A DNA stretch of 23,213 bases, from positions 1-23,213 of IMG/VR virus record IMGVR_UViG_3300013132_000271; one strand, 5' to 3'. Source of the stretch: a virus. The notes beneath the pieces were generated by a model. That model did not search any database. It was not told the DNA's origin and worked only from the letters and a program-made list of their open reading frames with translations. The position numbers and the translations under genes were made by a program. Shown in pieces: positions 13,618 to 20,317 of the stretch (the first letter of the stretch is position 1; each line of letters starts with the position of its first letter).

Positions 13618-14055
13618 ATGGCTGAGCAACTAATCAACTCATTGAAAGAATGTCTTGCCGACGTTTTTGTATTCTATGTTAAGGCACAAAACTATCATTG
13701 GAATGTAGAAGGTCCAGATTTCTATCAATATCATAAATTATTTGGTGATATCTACGAAGATGTGTCAGGATCTGTAGATGGCATCGCTGAATTGATTAGA
13801 ACACTAAATGAGTATACTCCAGGATCATTAGATAGATTCAAGACTCTTACAAAGTTGTCTGAGGATGAAACAGTTCCTAATGCGCTCAGTATGGTAGCAA
13901 ATCTCAGAATGGATAATGACCAAGTAATTGCTTCGCTAATGATTGCATACAAACAAGCTGAAGATGCAGGTGAGCTAGGCATTTCTAATTATCTACAAGA
14001 TCGTATTCAGTCCCACCAAAAACATGGCTGGTTTCTAAGAGCAACAGGAAAGTAA
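13618..14055 (+). CDS. Dps-like mini-ferritin, 145 aa
   Basis: The signature YVKAQNYHWNVEGPDFYQYH (20-39) and the VDGIAELIRTL stretch (53-63) identify the Dps family, which forms 12-subunit shells that oxidise iron, store it and can protect DNA. Ferroxidase ligands H27, H39, D54 and E58 line up with E. coli H51, H63, D78 and E82. The position of E. coli D67 is Gly (G43), with D44 beside it, so the site may be altered. There is no basic N-terminal DNA-binding tail. It is packed with its neighbours (ATG one base after the upstream stop region, AGGGG ribosome site). In a late block it may protect packaged or incoming DNA from oxidation; that is inference. Confidence 0.9.
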   Translation: MAEQLINSLKECLADVFVFYVKAQNYHWNVEGPDFYQYHKLFGDIYEDVSGSVDGIAELIRTLNEYTPGSLDRFKTLTKLSEDETVPNALSMVANLRMDNDQVIASLMIAYKQAEDAGELGISNYLQDRIQSHQKHGWFLRATGK

Positions 14056-14056
14056 T

Positions 14057-15034
14057 ATGGACACCGTACTTAGACAAGATTTAATAGATGTTGCCCTTCG
14101 AGCAACCGATGCATATTTAGGTGTTGAAAAGAATGCTATGGGAAAAAGATACGCGACACCACAAGACATTCACGACTTTTCTTTTTACTTGTCTAAGGCG
14201 CACGATGCACTTACACAACTAGGTGATATCGACAATCATGCAGAGTATATGCAAAATCATGTCAATACTATGATGAAATTGTCTAACCATGACGATTCAA
14301 CAATGTCTGATCTGCCTTTTACACATGTACCTAAGTCAAGAATTGGATTTGAAGAATCATATCAAATTGACGAAGAAGCTTCTAAAGGTCTAGCTGCAAA
14401 GGCAGCAAAGTCAGGTGTCTCACTAGGTACTCTAAAGAAGGTGTATGCAAGAGGTGTGGCAGCATGGCGCACAGGGCATAGACCCGGGACAACCCCGCAA
14501 CAGTGGGGTATGGCTAGAGTCAACTCATACATCACTAAGGGTAAGACATATCATACTGCAGATAAAGATCTTAATGAAGGATCAAAAAAAAAGTTAGACG
14601 TTGATGTTACTGAAAAAGATGTAGATGAAATTGTAAAGGGTATGGACTGGGAGGATATTGTCGATCTCTACGATAAAGAAGAACTTACAGAAGAAACACA
14701 ACTAGATGAAAAACTATCGCCAGCAGCTAGATTAAAAAAACAAAGAGATTTCACACGAACAGGAACAAAGCGAAACATCATTCTACAAATGAAACTTAAG
14801 AGGCCTTCCAATCCCTCTCAAATTCAACAACGCGCAGTTGTAGCAGCTAGAAGAGCACTTTCAAAAAGATTTCTACAAGGCAGAAGCAAAGATCAATTAT
14901 CACCTCAAGAGAAAGATATTCTTGAAGCAAGACTAAAGAGACTTCGTGAGATGGGAATTCAACAAATAGTTGCACAGAAGATGATTCCTCGTATTCGTCA
15001 AATCGAACAGAAAAGATTGAAATCGAAGCGATAA
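14057..15034 (+). CDS. late mosaic protein with a DUF5824-like domain, 325 aa
   Basis: Residues 1-80 are helical (DLIDVALRATDAYLGVEK, FYLSKAHDALTQLGDIDN). Residues 110-172 carry GVSLGTLKKVYARGVAAW, RTGHRPGTTPQQWGMARVNS and TADKDL, a compact domain I recognise from many phage head-region proteins (DUF5824, from memory). An acidic stretch (DVDEIVKGMDWEDIVDLYD) links to a very basic coiled-coil C-terminus (225-325; ARLKKQRDFTRTGTKRN, RRALSKRFLQ). FEESYQIDEEAS (98-109) just before the domain could be a prohead-protease region. Long acidic and basic segments suit a prohead core or internal protein. No enzyme motif is visible. Function unknown. Confidence 0.7.
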   Translation: MDTVLRQDLIDVALRATDAYLGVEKNAMGKRYATPQDIHDFSFYLSKAHDALTQLGDIDNHAEYMQNHVNTMMKLSNHDDSTMSDLPFTHVPKSRIGFEESYQIDEEASKGLAAKAAKSGVSLGTLKKVYARGVAAWRTGHRPGTTPQQWGMARVNSYITKGKTYHTADKDLNEGSKKKLDVDVTEKDVDEIVKGMDWEDIVDLYDKEELTEETQLDEKLSPAARLKKQRDFTRTGTKRNIILQMKLKRPSNPSQIQQRAVVAARRALSKRFLQGRSKDQLSPQEKDILEARLKRLREMGIQQIVAQKMIPRIRQIEQKRLKSKR

Positions 15035-15040
15035 TAAATA
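15033..15040 (+). promoter_or_regulatory. late promoter, NATAAATA form
   Basis: AATAAATA in the 24-base gap between two late genes matches the relaxed late promoter word known from T4-like cyanophages. The following ATG, with a GGAGG ribosome site, is 18 bases on. Confidence 0.6.
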
Positions 15041-15058
15041 ATCCTTATTGGAGGTTAC

Positions 15059-15616
15059 ATGCCTATTAGTTTTAAAGAATTTAAGAAAAACCTCGAAGAA
15101 AGGTGCTGGCCAGGATACAAACCTGCGCCAGGCAAAAAGGCATATGACAAAGGTTCTTGCGTTAAGGAAGAAGAAGTTGTAGAAGGCAGTGAAGGTACTT
15201 TGTGGAGAGTAGAAAAGTCAGATAGCACTGGCAGATTTTATGTTGTTAAAGGTTATAATAAAGCCAGAAAAGTTTGGAAAAATGAGTGGGGTGCTAGCGA
15301 CCATACACACCAACAAGATGCACAATCTCGAGCAGATCAATTAAATAACGGTGTGTCAGAAGATTGGCAAAAGGTAAATCGTCAAGACAAAACAGATGGT
15401 CTAAGTCCTGCTGCAGTCAAGGCATATCGTCGTGAAAACCCAGGTTCAAAACTACAGACAGCTGTAACTGAAAAAAATCCCAAGGGCAAAAGAGCATCAA
15501 GAAGAAAATCGTTTTGTTCTAGAATGGGCGGAATGAAAAAACGCTTGACTAGTGCAAAGAATGCTAGAGATCCCGATTCACCCATTAACAAAGCGCTTCG
15601 TCGCTGGAATTGCTAA
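15059..15616 (+). CDS. late mosaic protein with DUF6321-like C-terminus, 185 aa
   Basis: The start MPISFKEFKKNLEERCWPGY contains a capsid-targeting-like F-x-E-F-x-x-x-L-E-E segment, then PGYKPAPGKKAYDKGSC, a short module seen in many phage proteins. Residues 36-105 form an inserted module beginning EEVVEGSEGTLWRVEKSD with GRFYVVKGYNKARKVW. Residues 113-185 (LSPAAVKAYRRENPGSKL, RRKSFCSRMGGMKKRLTSAK, INKALRRWNC at the end) match a basic domain I recall as DUF6321. The basic C-terminus may bind DNA. The VVEGSEG stretch is similar to the VAEGS repeats of the next gene. It is preceded by a GGAGG site and a late promoter word. Confidence 0.7.
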   Translation: MPISFKEFKKNLEERCWPGYKPAPGKKAYDKGSCVKEEEVVEGSEGTLWRVEKSDSTGRFYVVKGYNKARKVWKNEWGASDHTHQQDAQSRADQLNNGVSEDWQKVNRQDKTDGLSPAAVKAYRRENPGSKLQTAVTEKNPKGKRASRRKSFCSRMGGMKKRLTSAKNARDPDSPINKALRRWNC

Positions 15617-15625
15617 GAGGAAAAT

Positions 15626-17161
15626 ATGAGCAGACAATTATTCGAAGAAGCACGAAAAGTGCTCACTCAAGAAGCAGCTGCTAAGCTGGATCCTGTCGGT
15701 CAGGAAGATAAAGATATTGATAATGATGGCGATTCTGATAACACAGATTCCTATCTGAAAAGGCGTCGTGGTGCGATTAGTGCAGCCATTAAAAAATCAA
15801 AGAATGAAAGTTCTTTGTCAGATGATGATGTTGAAAGACTAAAATCTATTCTGGGTGAGCAAGGTGTGGCGGAAGGCTCTGATAAATTACAAGGAACACC
15901 AGTAGTATCATTGAGTGATTTTGATGGTAAAGATAATAAAAAGAACAAGTATGGTCAAACTGTTCCCAGGAGATTAAAGAAAGATGATCCAAGAGTCAAG
16001 TTCCACAAGGATGAAAAAAAAGATGTGGCGGAAGGCTCTTTAGAAGAAGTCAGTTTAGGTTTAGCCAAACGGGCCAGAGACAAAGCCGAGTATTTTGTTG
16101 ACATGGACTATGACGACATGCGGGATCGACCATATGGTTATAGTGAAAAGCAAAGAAGCAAATTTCAGAGATACATTGACCGTAAAGAACCCCGAGCTAA
16201 GGGAGATCGAGATTGGGATCCACCAAAGAAGAAAGGTGTGGCGGAAGCAAGGTCTGACGATCCAGATTATGATGAAGATCTTAAACGATTTAAAAAAGGT
16301 TTACCTCCAAAGGCACCTAAGAAAATTTACACTAAAGATTTTGGCAAGCCCAATACCCCCAAACCTGCTCCAGAGCCGGCTAAAAATATGAAGAAAGAAG
16401 AAGTAGAGCAGGTAATTGATGAACAAGGTAGAGTTGTTAAGGGTAAGGGTTACGATAATCCTGAAAATGTACGAAAGGCGCCTGAAGGTGATACTAAAAT
16501 GTCCAGCATGATGCCGGGATATGATGAACGCGCTGCTAGATTTTTAGCGCGCCAAGCAACAGGTAGAGTGATAAAGGGTAAAGCACAAAGCGCACCTCAA
16601 AAAGAAGATTTTGAAATGATTGAAAATCTAAGCTTCAACATATCAGGCAATCCCCCTTACCAAGATTACATCAAAGCAGCTTTAACAATAGCAGAGTGTA
16701 ACTCATTGCAAGAACTTTCAGAAGAAGATCAGGAATATATAATTAGCGAAATGGAAGATGCATACAGAACAAATGACATTGATTTCATTGTTGAGGCAAA
16801 TGCAATTGCAGACATGAAAAAAAGTATTGCATCTCTAAAAGATCAAGGGTATGCAGTAGAGGGTTTCTATGAAGATGATCATCTGTTCTATGTTTACGAA
16901 CATAAAGACACAGGAGTGATTAGAAAAGTATTCTATGAAGGCACACAAAAAGTTACACAGGTTTTAGAGAATTTGGGACAAGATGTTTCAGATTTTTCTG
17001 ACAGATTAAATGCTTATATGAAAAAGAAGTATGGAAAGGATGCACCTACATTAAAACCTAGAACATCACAATCAGTGATTAAACCTGTTGCTCCACATGA
17101 TAGTCCTGAAGCTGCTTTAGCTCAGTTGAATAGAAACATCCCTCTTCCAAGAAAAATATAA
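15626..17161 (+). CDS. late mosaic protein with EF-hand-like loop and GVAEG repeats, 511 aa
   Basis: Begins MSRQLFEEARKVLTQEA. Residues 30-41 (DIDNDGDSDNTD) fit a calcium-binding EF-hand/dockerin-like loop with D30, D32, D34, G35, D36, D38 and D41, followed by a basic helix (SYLKRRRGAISAAIKKS). Three VAE-type repeats follow: GVAEGS (80-85), DVAEGS (133-138) and GVAEA (204-208). They separate charged, poorly ordered modules, for example NKYGQTVPRRLKKDDPRVKF. A second pair is GRVVKGK (269) and GRVIKGK (313). The C-terminal third looks folded (IKAALTIAECNSLQELSEED, GFYEDDHLFYVYEHKDTG). The composition suits a prohead core or other internal protein; no enzymatic motif is seen. GAGG ribosome site. 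Confidence 0.7.
   Translation: MSRQLFEEARKVLTQEAAAKLDPVGQEDKDIDNDGDSDNTDSYLKRRRGAISAAIKKSKNESSLSDDDVERLKSILGEQGVAEGSDKLQGTPVVSLSDFDGKDNKKNKYGQTVPRRLKKDDPRVKFHKDEKKDVAEGSLEEVSLGLAKRARDKAEYFVDMDYDDMRDRPYGYSEKQRSKFQRYIDRKEPRAKGDRDWDPPKKKGVAEARSDDPDYDEDLKRFKKGLPPKAPKKIYTKDFGKPNTPKPAPEPAKNMKKEEVEQVIDEQGRVVKGKGYDNPENVRKAPEGDTKMSSMMPGYDERAARFLARQATGRVIKGKAQSAPQKEDFEMIENLSFNISGNPPYQDYIKAALTIAECNSLQELSEEDQEYIISEMEDAYRTNDIDFIVEANAIADMKKSIASLKDQGYAVEGFYEDDHLFYVYEHKDTGVIRKVFYEGTQKVTQVLENLGQDVSDFSDRLNAYMKKKYGKDAPTLKPRTSQSVIKPVAPHDSPEAALAQLNRNIPLPRKI
15863..16249 (+). repeat. three short in-frame repeats encoding (G/D)VAE(G/A)
   Basis: Copies begin at 15863, 16022 and 16235. All share TGTGGCGGAAG; the first two share TGTGGCGGAAGGCTCT, the same codons for V-A-E-G-S. 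Spacing is 159 and 213 bases, both whole numbers of codons. They punctuate distinct modules of the encoding protein. Confidence 0.85.
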
Positions 17162-17176
17162 TTAAAGGAGACATAA

Positions 17177-17749
17177 ATGTCAGCTTGGGGAAAACTAGAC
17201 AGCAAACAGCTTAGTGCTAATGTTGTTGTAACAAACGGCAGCAGAGAAGTTGCGAATGCAACAGGAAATGCTACTGTATTTTTAAACGAAGTTAAGGCAG
17301 GCGATTACTTTGTATTCGGGCCTGTGCAAGGTAACACGAACGTCAAGTATTACGTAAGCAACGTCATCTCAAATATACTGTTAAATCTAACAACAGAATA
17401 TGAAGGGGCAACGTCTAGCGGCAAGGCAAACGTTCAGCAAGGTCCTAAGGTTATTAATATTGTTGATAATATTGTAGGCAACTATACCATTCAGAAGATC
17501 TACGGCGTAGATTCTAATGAAGCGGGCAATACTGCTAACAAAGCAAACAACGTTAATCAACCAGGCTGGACACACCAGATTGTTTATACTGACGGATATG
17601 GTGCGCGCCGCGTTAAGACAGAAACATTAGTTGCAATGTCTAAGAACTTCAACCGTGATGATACAGCTAATGTTGAGTTATCGCCAACCACAGGCAACTT
17701 GCTAGTAGATGCAGATGACGATACTGTACTAAGAGATAACAATGCCTAA
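17177..17749 (+). CDS. probable virion structural protein, 190 aa
   Basis: Begins MSAWGKLDSKQLSANVVVTN and is rich in Val, Asn, Thr and Gly with alternating polar and hydrophobic residues (FVFGPVQGNTNVKYYVSNV), suggesting beta structure. The segment PGWTHQIVYTDGYGARRVK followed by TETLVAMS is a pattern I associate with structural proteins of T4-like environmental phages. A strong AAAGGAG ribosome site precedes the ATG. The last eight bases overlap the next gene, which has fibre-like sequence. No enzyme motif or membrane span is present. The exact virion location is not shown. Confidence 0.7.
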   Translation: MSAWGKLDSKQLSANVVVTNGSREVANATGNATVFLNEVKAGDYFVFGPVQGNTNVKYYVSNVISNILLNLTTEYEGATSSGKANVQQGPKVINIVDNIVGNYTIQKIYGVDSNEAGNTANKANNVNQPGWTHQIVYTDGYGARRVKTETLVAMSKNFNRDDTANVELSPTTGNLLVDADDDTVLRDNNA

Positions 17750-18011
17750 ACTTTCAGCAACCGCGCAGTCAAATGATGTAGACGATAATGATCTGCTCTA
17801 TGTTGTCGTAGATGGTAACAGCAGAGCAGTCACTGCGGGTAATCTGATTGCATCATTGACACAATTAAAATCACCTCCTGCATCTACTTTGGGTGCAGTG
17901 GGTGATGTAAAAGGTATGTTTGCTTTTGATAGCAATTACATTTACATTTGCACAAGCAACTATACGGGTAGCGCAAATGTCTGGAAGAGGGTAGCTATTT
18001 CTACTTGGTAA
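17742..18011 (+). CDS. small structural or fibre-associated protein, 89 aa
   Basis: Residues 44-89 hold SPPASTLGAVGDVKGMFAFD, SNYIYICTSNYTGSANVWKR and end VAISTW. This 'GDVxGMxAxDSNYIYxCTxxYxGxxxxWKRxxxxxW' pattern recurs at the ends of phage tail fibre and other virion proteins, as I recall. The N-terminal half (LSATAQSNDVDDNDLLYVVV, then GNSRAVTAGNLIASL) resembles another common fibre segment. The ATG lies inside the end of the preceding gene, so the two are coupled. Probably a virion component; a free-standing copy of a fibre-tip module is a reasonable reading. Confidence 0.75.
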   Translation: MPKLSATAQSNDVDDNDLLYVVVDGNSRAVTAGNLIASLTQLKSPPASTLGAVGDVKGMFAFDSNYIYICTSNYTGSANVWKRVAISTW

Positions 18012-18012
18012 T

Positions 18013-18396
18013 ATGATTCTTGAATTGACCTCAGAAAACTTTGTAATCTATGCTATCAAGAACTATGACAACCCCGCTTGTCGAGGAATGTCTGAATTTA
18101 ATGATGATCTAAAACGGTTTAAGTATATCAAAAGATTGTTAAGTAGATACAAGGCCGGGAAGGGTTTGAAGGAAAGGTTGATCTTAAACCACATAATAGT
18201 TTTGAACAACCTTTTTGGACCCGATGCTTGTGTTAGAATGATGTTCTTCAAGATGGAAGAAAAATACTGGAGCGAGATAAAAACCTTCCTTGTGTTTTTG
18301 AACTTGATTCCTCCTAACATGCAGATCACAAACCTTATAAATGAAACTGATATTCCGCTAGACATGAACATAGCCACTATTCTTAGGAAGATTTAA
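18013..18396 (+). CDS. conserved helical late protein, 127 aa
   Basis: The product is basic and helical: MILELTSENFVIYAIKNYDN, DDLKRFKYIKRLLSRYKAG, LKERLILNHIIVLNNLFGPD, YWSEIKTFLVFLNLIPP. This layout matches a short protein conserved in T4-like marine and freshwater phages as I remember it (possibly DUF7207); its function is not known. No membrane span is convincing despite hydrophobic helices. Its TAA overlaps the next ATG by one base (TAATG), so the pair is translationally coupled. Confidence 0.7.
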   Translation: MILELTSENFVIYAIKNYDNPACRGMSEFNDDLKRFKYIKRLLSRYKAGKGLKERLILNHIIVLNNLFGPDACVRMMFFKMEEKYWSEIKTFLVFLNLIPPNMQITNLINETDIPLDMNIATILRKI

Positions 18397-18953
18397 TGCC
18401 TACACGATTCATAGACGCCGCTATTGTCTACCGTATTCTCAGAATGCTTGTAACTCCCTTTGACAAAACCGAGGCCTATAAGTTAGGTATCATTGATGCA
18501 AAAGGTAAGGTTCTTAAAAGAGAATCGCAACTCAATACAAAAGAGCAACAGCAGGCATACACTCTACTGCATAGACTAGTTTTCCGCCTCAAAAGAATCA
18601 TTGAAAAAGTTCCTATGGAAAACAAGAAGTTTCTTTCCTTTGCAGCAGCTCTTGCACTCATACGTGAAAACTATGAAAAGGGTATAGAACCTATTGACCT
18701 CGAGTCACAGTTTCTAAATGAGATGAAGAAGGAACATGATACTCAATTGATCGAGCATTTTCTAGGAAATAAATACACCATGACATTCAAGCAGTTCATG
18801 GAAGAAGATGGCGGAGGAGCACCTGCAAATAATGCAGCAGTAACAGGTGGTATCGCAGGATTGCCGCCCGATCAACCTCCCGTACCATCTATGAATAAAC
18901 TAACTATGTTTAGAAGGAACAAGAAAAATGACTTGGCTACAAAAATTAAGTAA
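18396..18953 (+). CDS. conserved late protein with an internal capsid-targeting-like segment, 185 aa
   Basis: Residues 1-100 are helical and basic (IVYRILRMLVTPFDKTEAYK, LGIIDAKGKVLKRESQL, LHRLVFRLKRIIEKVP), a layout I recall in T4-like phages next to the preceding family. Residues 129-138, MTFKQFMEED, closely resemble the T4 capsid-targeting start, here internal, and are followed by a Gly/Ala/Pro-rich low-complexity tail (GGGAPANNAAVTGGIAGLPP). ATG codon 129 is at 18780, preceded by AGGA twelve bases earlier. The next gene starts within its last 26 bases. A prohead or head-completion role is possible, on sequence style only. Confidence 0.7.
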   Translation: MPTRFIDAAIVYRILRMLVTPFDKTEAYKLGIIDAKGKVLKRESQLNTKEQQQAYTLLHRLVFRLKRIIEKVPMENKKFLSFAAALALIRENYEKGIEPIDLESQFLNEMKKEHDTQLIEHFLGNKYTMTFKQFMEEDGGGAPANNAAVTGGIAGLPPDQPPVPSMNKLTMFRRNKKNDLATKIK

Positions 18954-19245
18954 CTGGATGTTCGGGACACCTAAGCAACCTGCTGCAGAACCTGTAAAGG
19001 TTGAAGAAAAGGTTATTCCCTCCGTACAGGAACCCCCAAGGGTAGAACTTGTAAAAGAGTTTCCTTCCGCCTCAGAGCCTCCAGAACCTGTAAAAGTAGA
19101 ACTAGTTCAACCTCCTGCAGAAGCAACTTTAACTGTTGAACCTGCTGCAACTGTAGAAGTTAAGCAAAAGAAATCTGTAAAACCCAAGACACCCAAGTCA
19201 AGTAAACCTGCCGCTAAAACTCCTGCTAAAAAGAAAAAGATTTGA
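18928..19245 (+). CDS. Pro/Lys/Glu-rich protein with histone-H1-like tail, 105 aa
   Basis: A short amphipathic start (MTWLQKLSNWMFGTPKQ) is followed by about 60 residues of Pro/Val/Glu low complexity (EPVKVEEKVIPSVQEPPRVE). The end is a strongly basic tail (KPKTPKSSKPAAKTPAKKKK) like bacterial histone-H1-like proteins. The tail could bind DNA or RNA, and the N-terminus might sit on a membrane or a partner. The ATG lies inside the end of the previous gene after AGAAGGAAC. No homologue is recognised; low-complexity sequence makes similarity unreliable. Confidence 0.65.
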   Translation: MTWLQKLSNWMFGTPKQPAAEPVKVEEKVIPSVQEPPRVELVKEFPSASEPPEPVKVELVQPPAEATLTVEPAATVEVKQKKSVKPKTPKSSKPAAKTPAKKKKI

Positions 19246-19274
19246 TTGACATCTGATTCGTTATGTCATATGAT
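19246..19274 (+). promoter_or_regulatory. sigma70 promoter for gene 61
   Basis: Perfect TTGACA (19246-19251), a 17-base spacer and TATGAT (19269-19274, five of six). It stands directly after the late block and restarts transcription for the replication and nucleotide genes. Confidence 0.85.
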
Positions 19275-19296
19275 AGGTTTCAAGGAGGCCTATCAT
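19270..19296 (+). promoter_or_regulatory. palindrome joining the -10 box and the gene 61 start codon
   Basis: ATGATAGG (19270-19277) and CCTATCAT (19289-19296) are perfect 8-base inverted repeats around an 11-base loop holding the AAGGAGG ribosome site (19282-19288). The left arm overlaps the -10 box and the right arm includes the first two bases of the ATG. It could be an operator, or an RNA hairpin in read-through transcripts only. Confidence 0.7.
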
Positions 19297-20317
19297 GTCG
19301 CTTTACATTGACCTAAAATACATCAACTATATCAGTAGTCGACTTCCACTATTCAGTAGGAAGTCTGACTACCTTTTCAACTTTCGCTGTACTATTTGTG
19401 GAGATTCTGCCAACAAAAAGAATAAGGCGAGGGGATACTTTTATCGTGTAAAAAATGAAATGTTTATGAAATGTCATAACTGCAGTGCATCATTGCACTT
19501 CGGAACATTTCTTAAACAAACAGATCAGATGCTATACTCACAATATGCGATGGAGAGGTATGCAGATGGTGCTGCACCAAACAAACCACACAAAGACCCG
19601 CAGCTAAAGTTTAGAGAACCTGTTGCACCCACTAAAACTGCTTTGATTGATTCATTGCTAGATCGTGTTGATACACTGCCTGAAGATCATATTGCAGTTC
19701 AGTTTTGCAAGAATAGAATGATTCCTGAGAGCAAATATTCAAAATTGTATTTCATCGACAACATGAAAAACATAGAGCAGCTTTCAGATAAGCTGAAAGA
19801 CAAGATCAAAACATCAGAACCTAGATTGGTGTTACCTTTTTATGATGAAAATTTGCAACTATCCGGAATGACTTGTCGTGCTCTTGATAACAACTCACTT
19901 CGATATATAACAGTCAAAATTAAGTCTGATGAATTGCTTGTCTTTGGTAGAGATGGTCTAAACAAGGATAAGGATATATATGTCACAGAAGGTCCTATTG
20001 ACAGTTTGTTTCTACCTAACTGCATCGCAATCTCTGGTACAGGATTCAACAAACTAGAACTTTTGCCTTTTGTAAAAGATAAGCTGACTATTATAGTTGA
20101 TAACCAACCACGCAACGTGGAAGTGTGTAAAGTTATAGAAAGTCTTGTGAATAAAGATTATAGAATAGTTATCTGGCCCCAATCATTGAAAGAAAAAGAT
20201 ATCAATGATATCATATTGTCAGGTAAATCAATGTCTGCTGTAAAAAGTCTTGTAGATAAGCATGCTTGCAGAGGCTTGCAAGCCAGAGCCAACTTTCTTG
20301 CATGGAAGAGGTGTTAA
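19295..20317 (+). CDS. 61: DNA primase, T4 gp61-like
   Basis: Makes RNA primers for lagging-strand synthesis with gp41. The N-terminal zinc ribbon is CTIC (C32, C35) and CHNC (C60, C63). The TOPRIM core has YVTEGPIDS (229-237, E232) and IIVDNQPRN (266-274, D269). Length is 340 aa against 342 for T4 gp61. The second TOPRIM motif reads DNQPRN, where relatives I recall have DNEPRN. A very strong AAGGAGG site precedes the ATG. Its TAA overlaps the next ATG by one base. It is separated from gene 41 by the accessory island and late block. Confidence 0.93.
   Translation: MSLYIDLKYINYISSRLPLFSRKSDYLFNFRCTICGDSANKKNKARGYFYRVKNEMFMKCHNCSASLHFGTFLKQTDQMLYSQYAMERYADGAAPNKPHKDPQLKFREPVAPTKTALIDSLLDRVDTLPEDHIAVQFCKNRMIPESKYSKLYFIDNMKNIEQLSDKLKDKIKTSEPRLVLPFYDENLQLSGMTCRALDNNSLRYITVKIKSDELLVFGRDGLNKDKDIYVTEGPIDSLFLPNCIAISGTGFNKLELLPFVKDKLTIIVDNQPRNVEVCKVIESLVNKDYRIVIWPQSLKEKDINDIILSGKSMSAVKSLVDKHACRGLQARANFLAWKRC

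Noticed and set aside
18768-18775. AATAAATA word just before the internal ATG at 18780
   Set aside because: Only four bases separate it from the ATG, so a transcript would begin at or after the start codon; treated as coding sequence.
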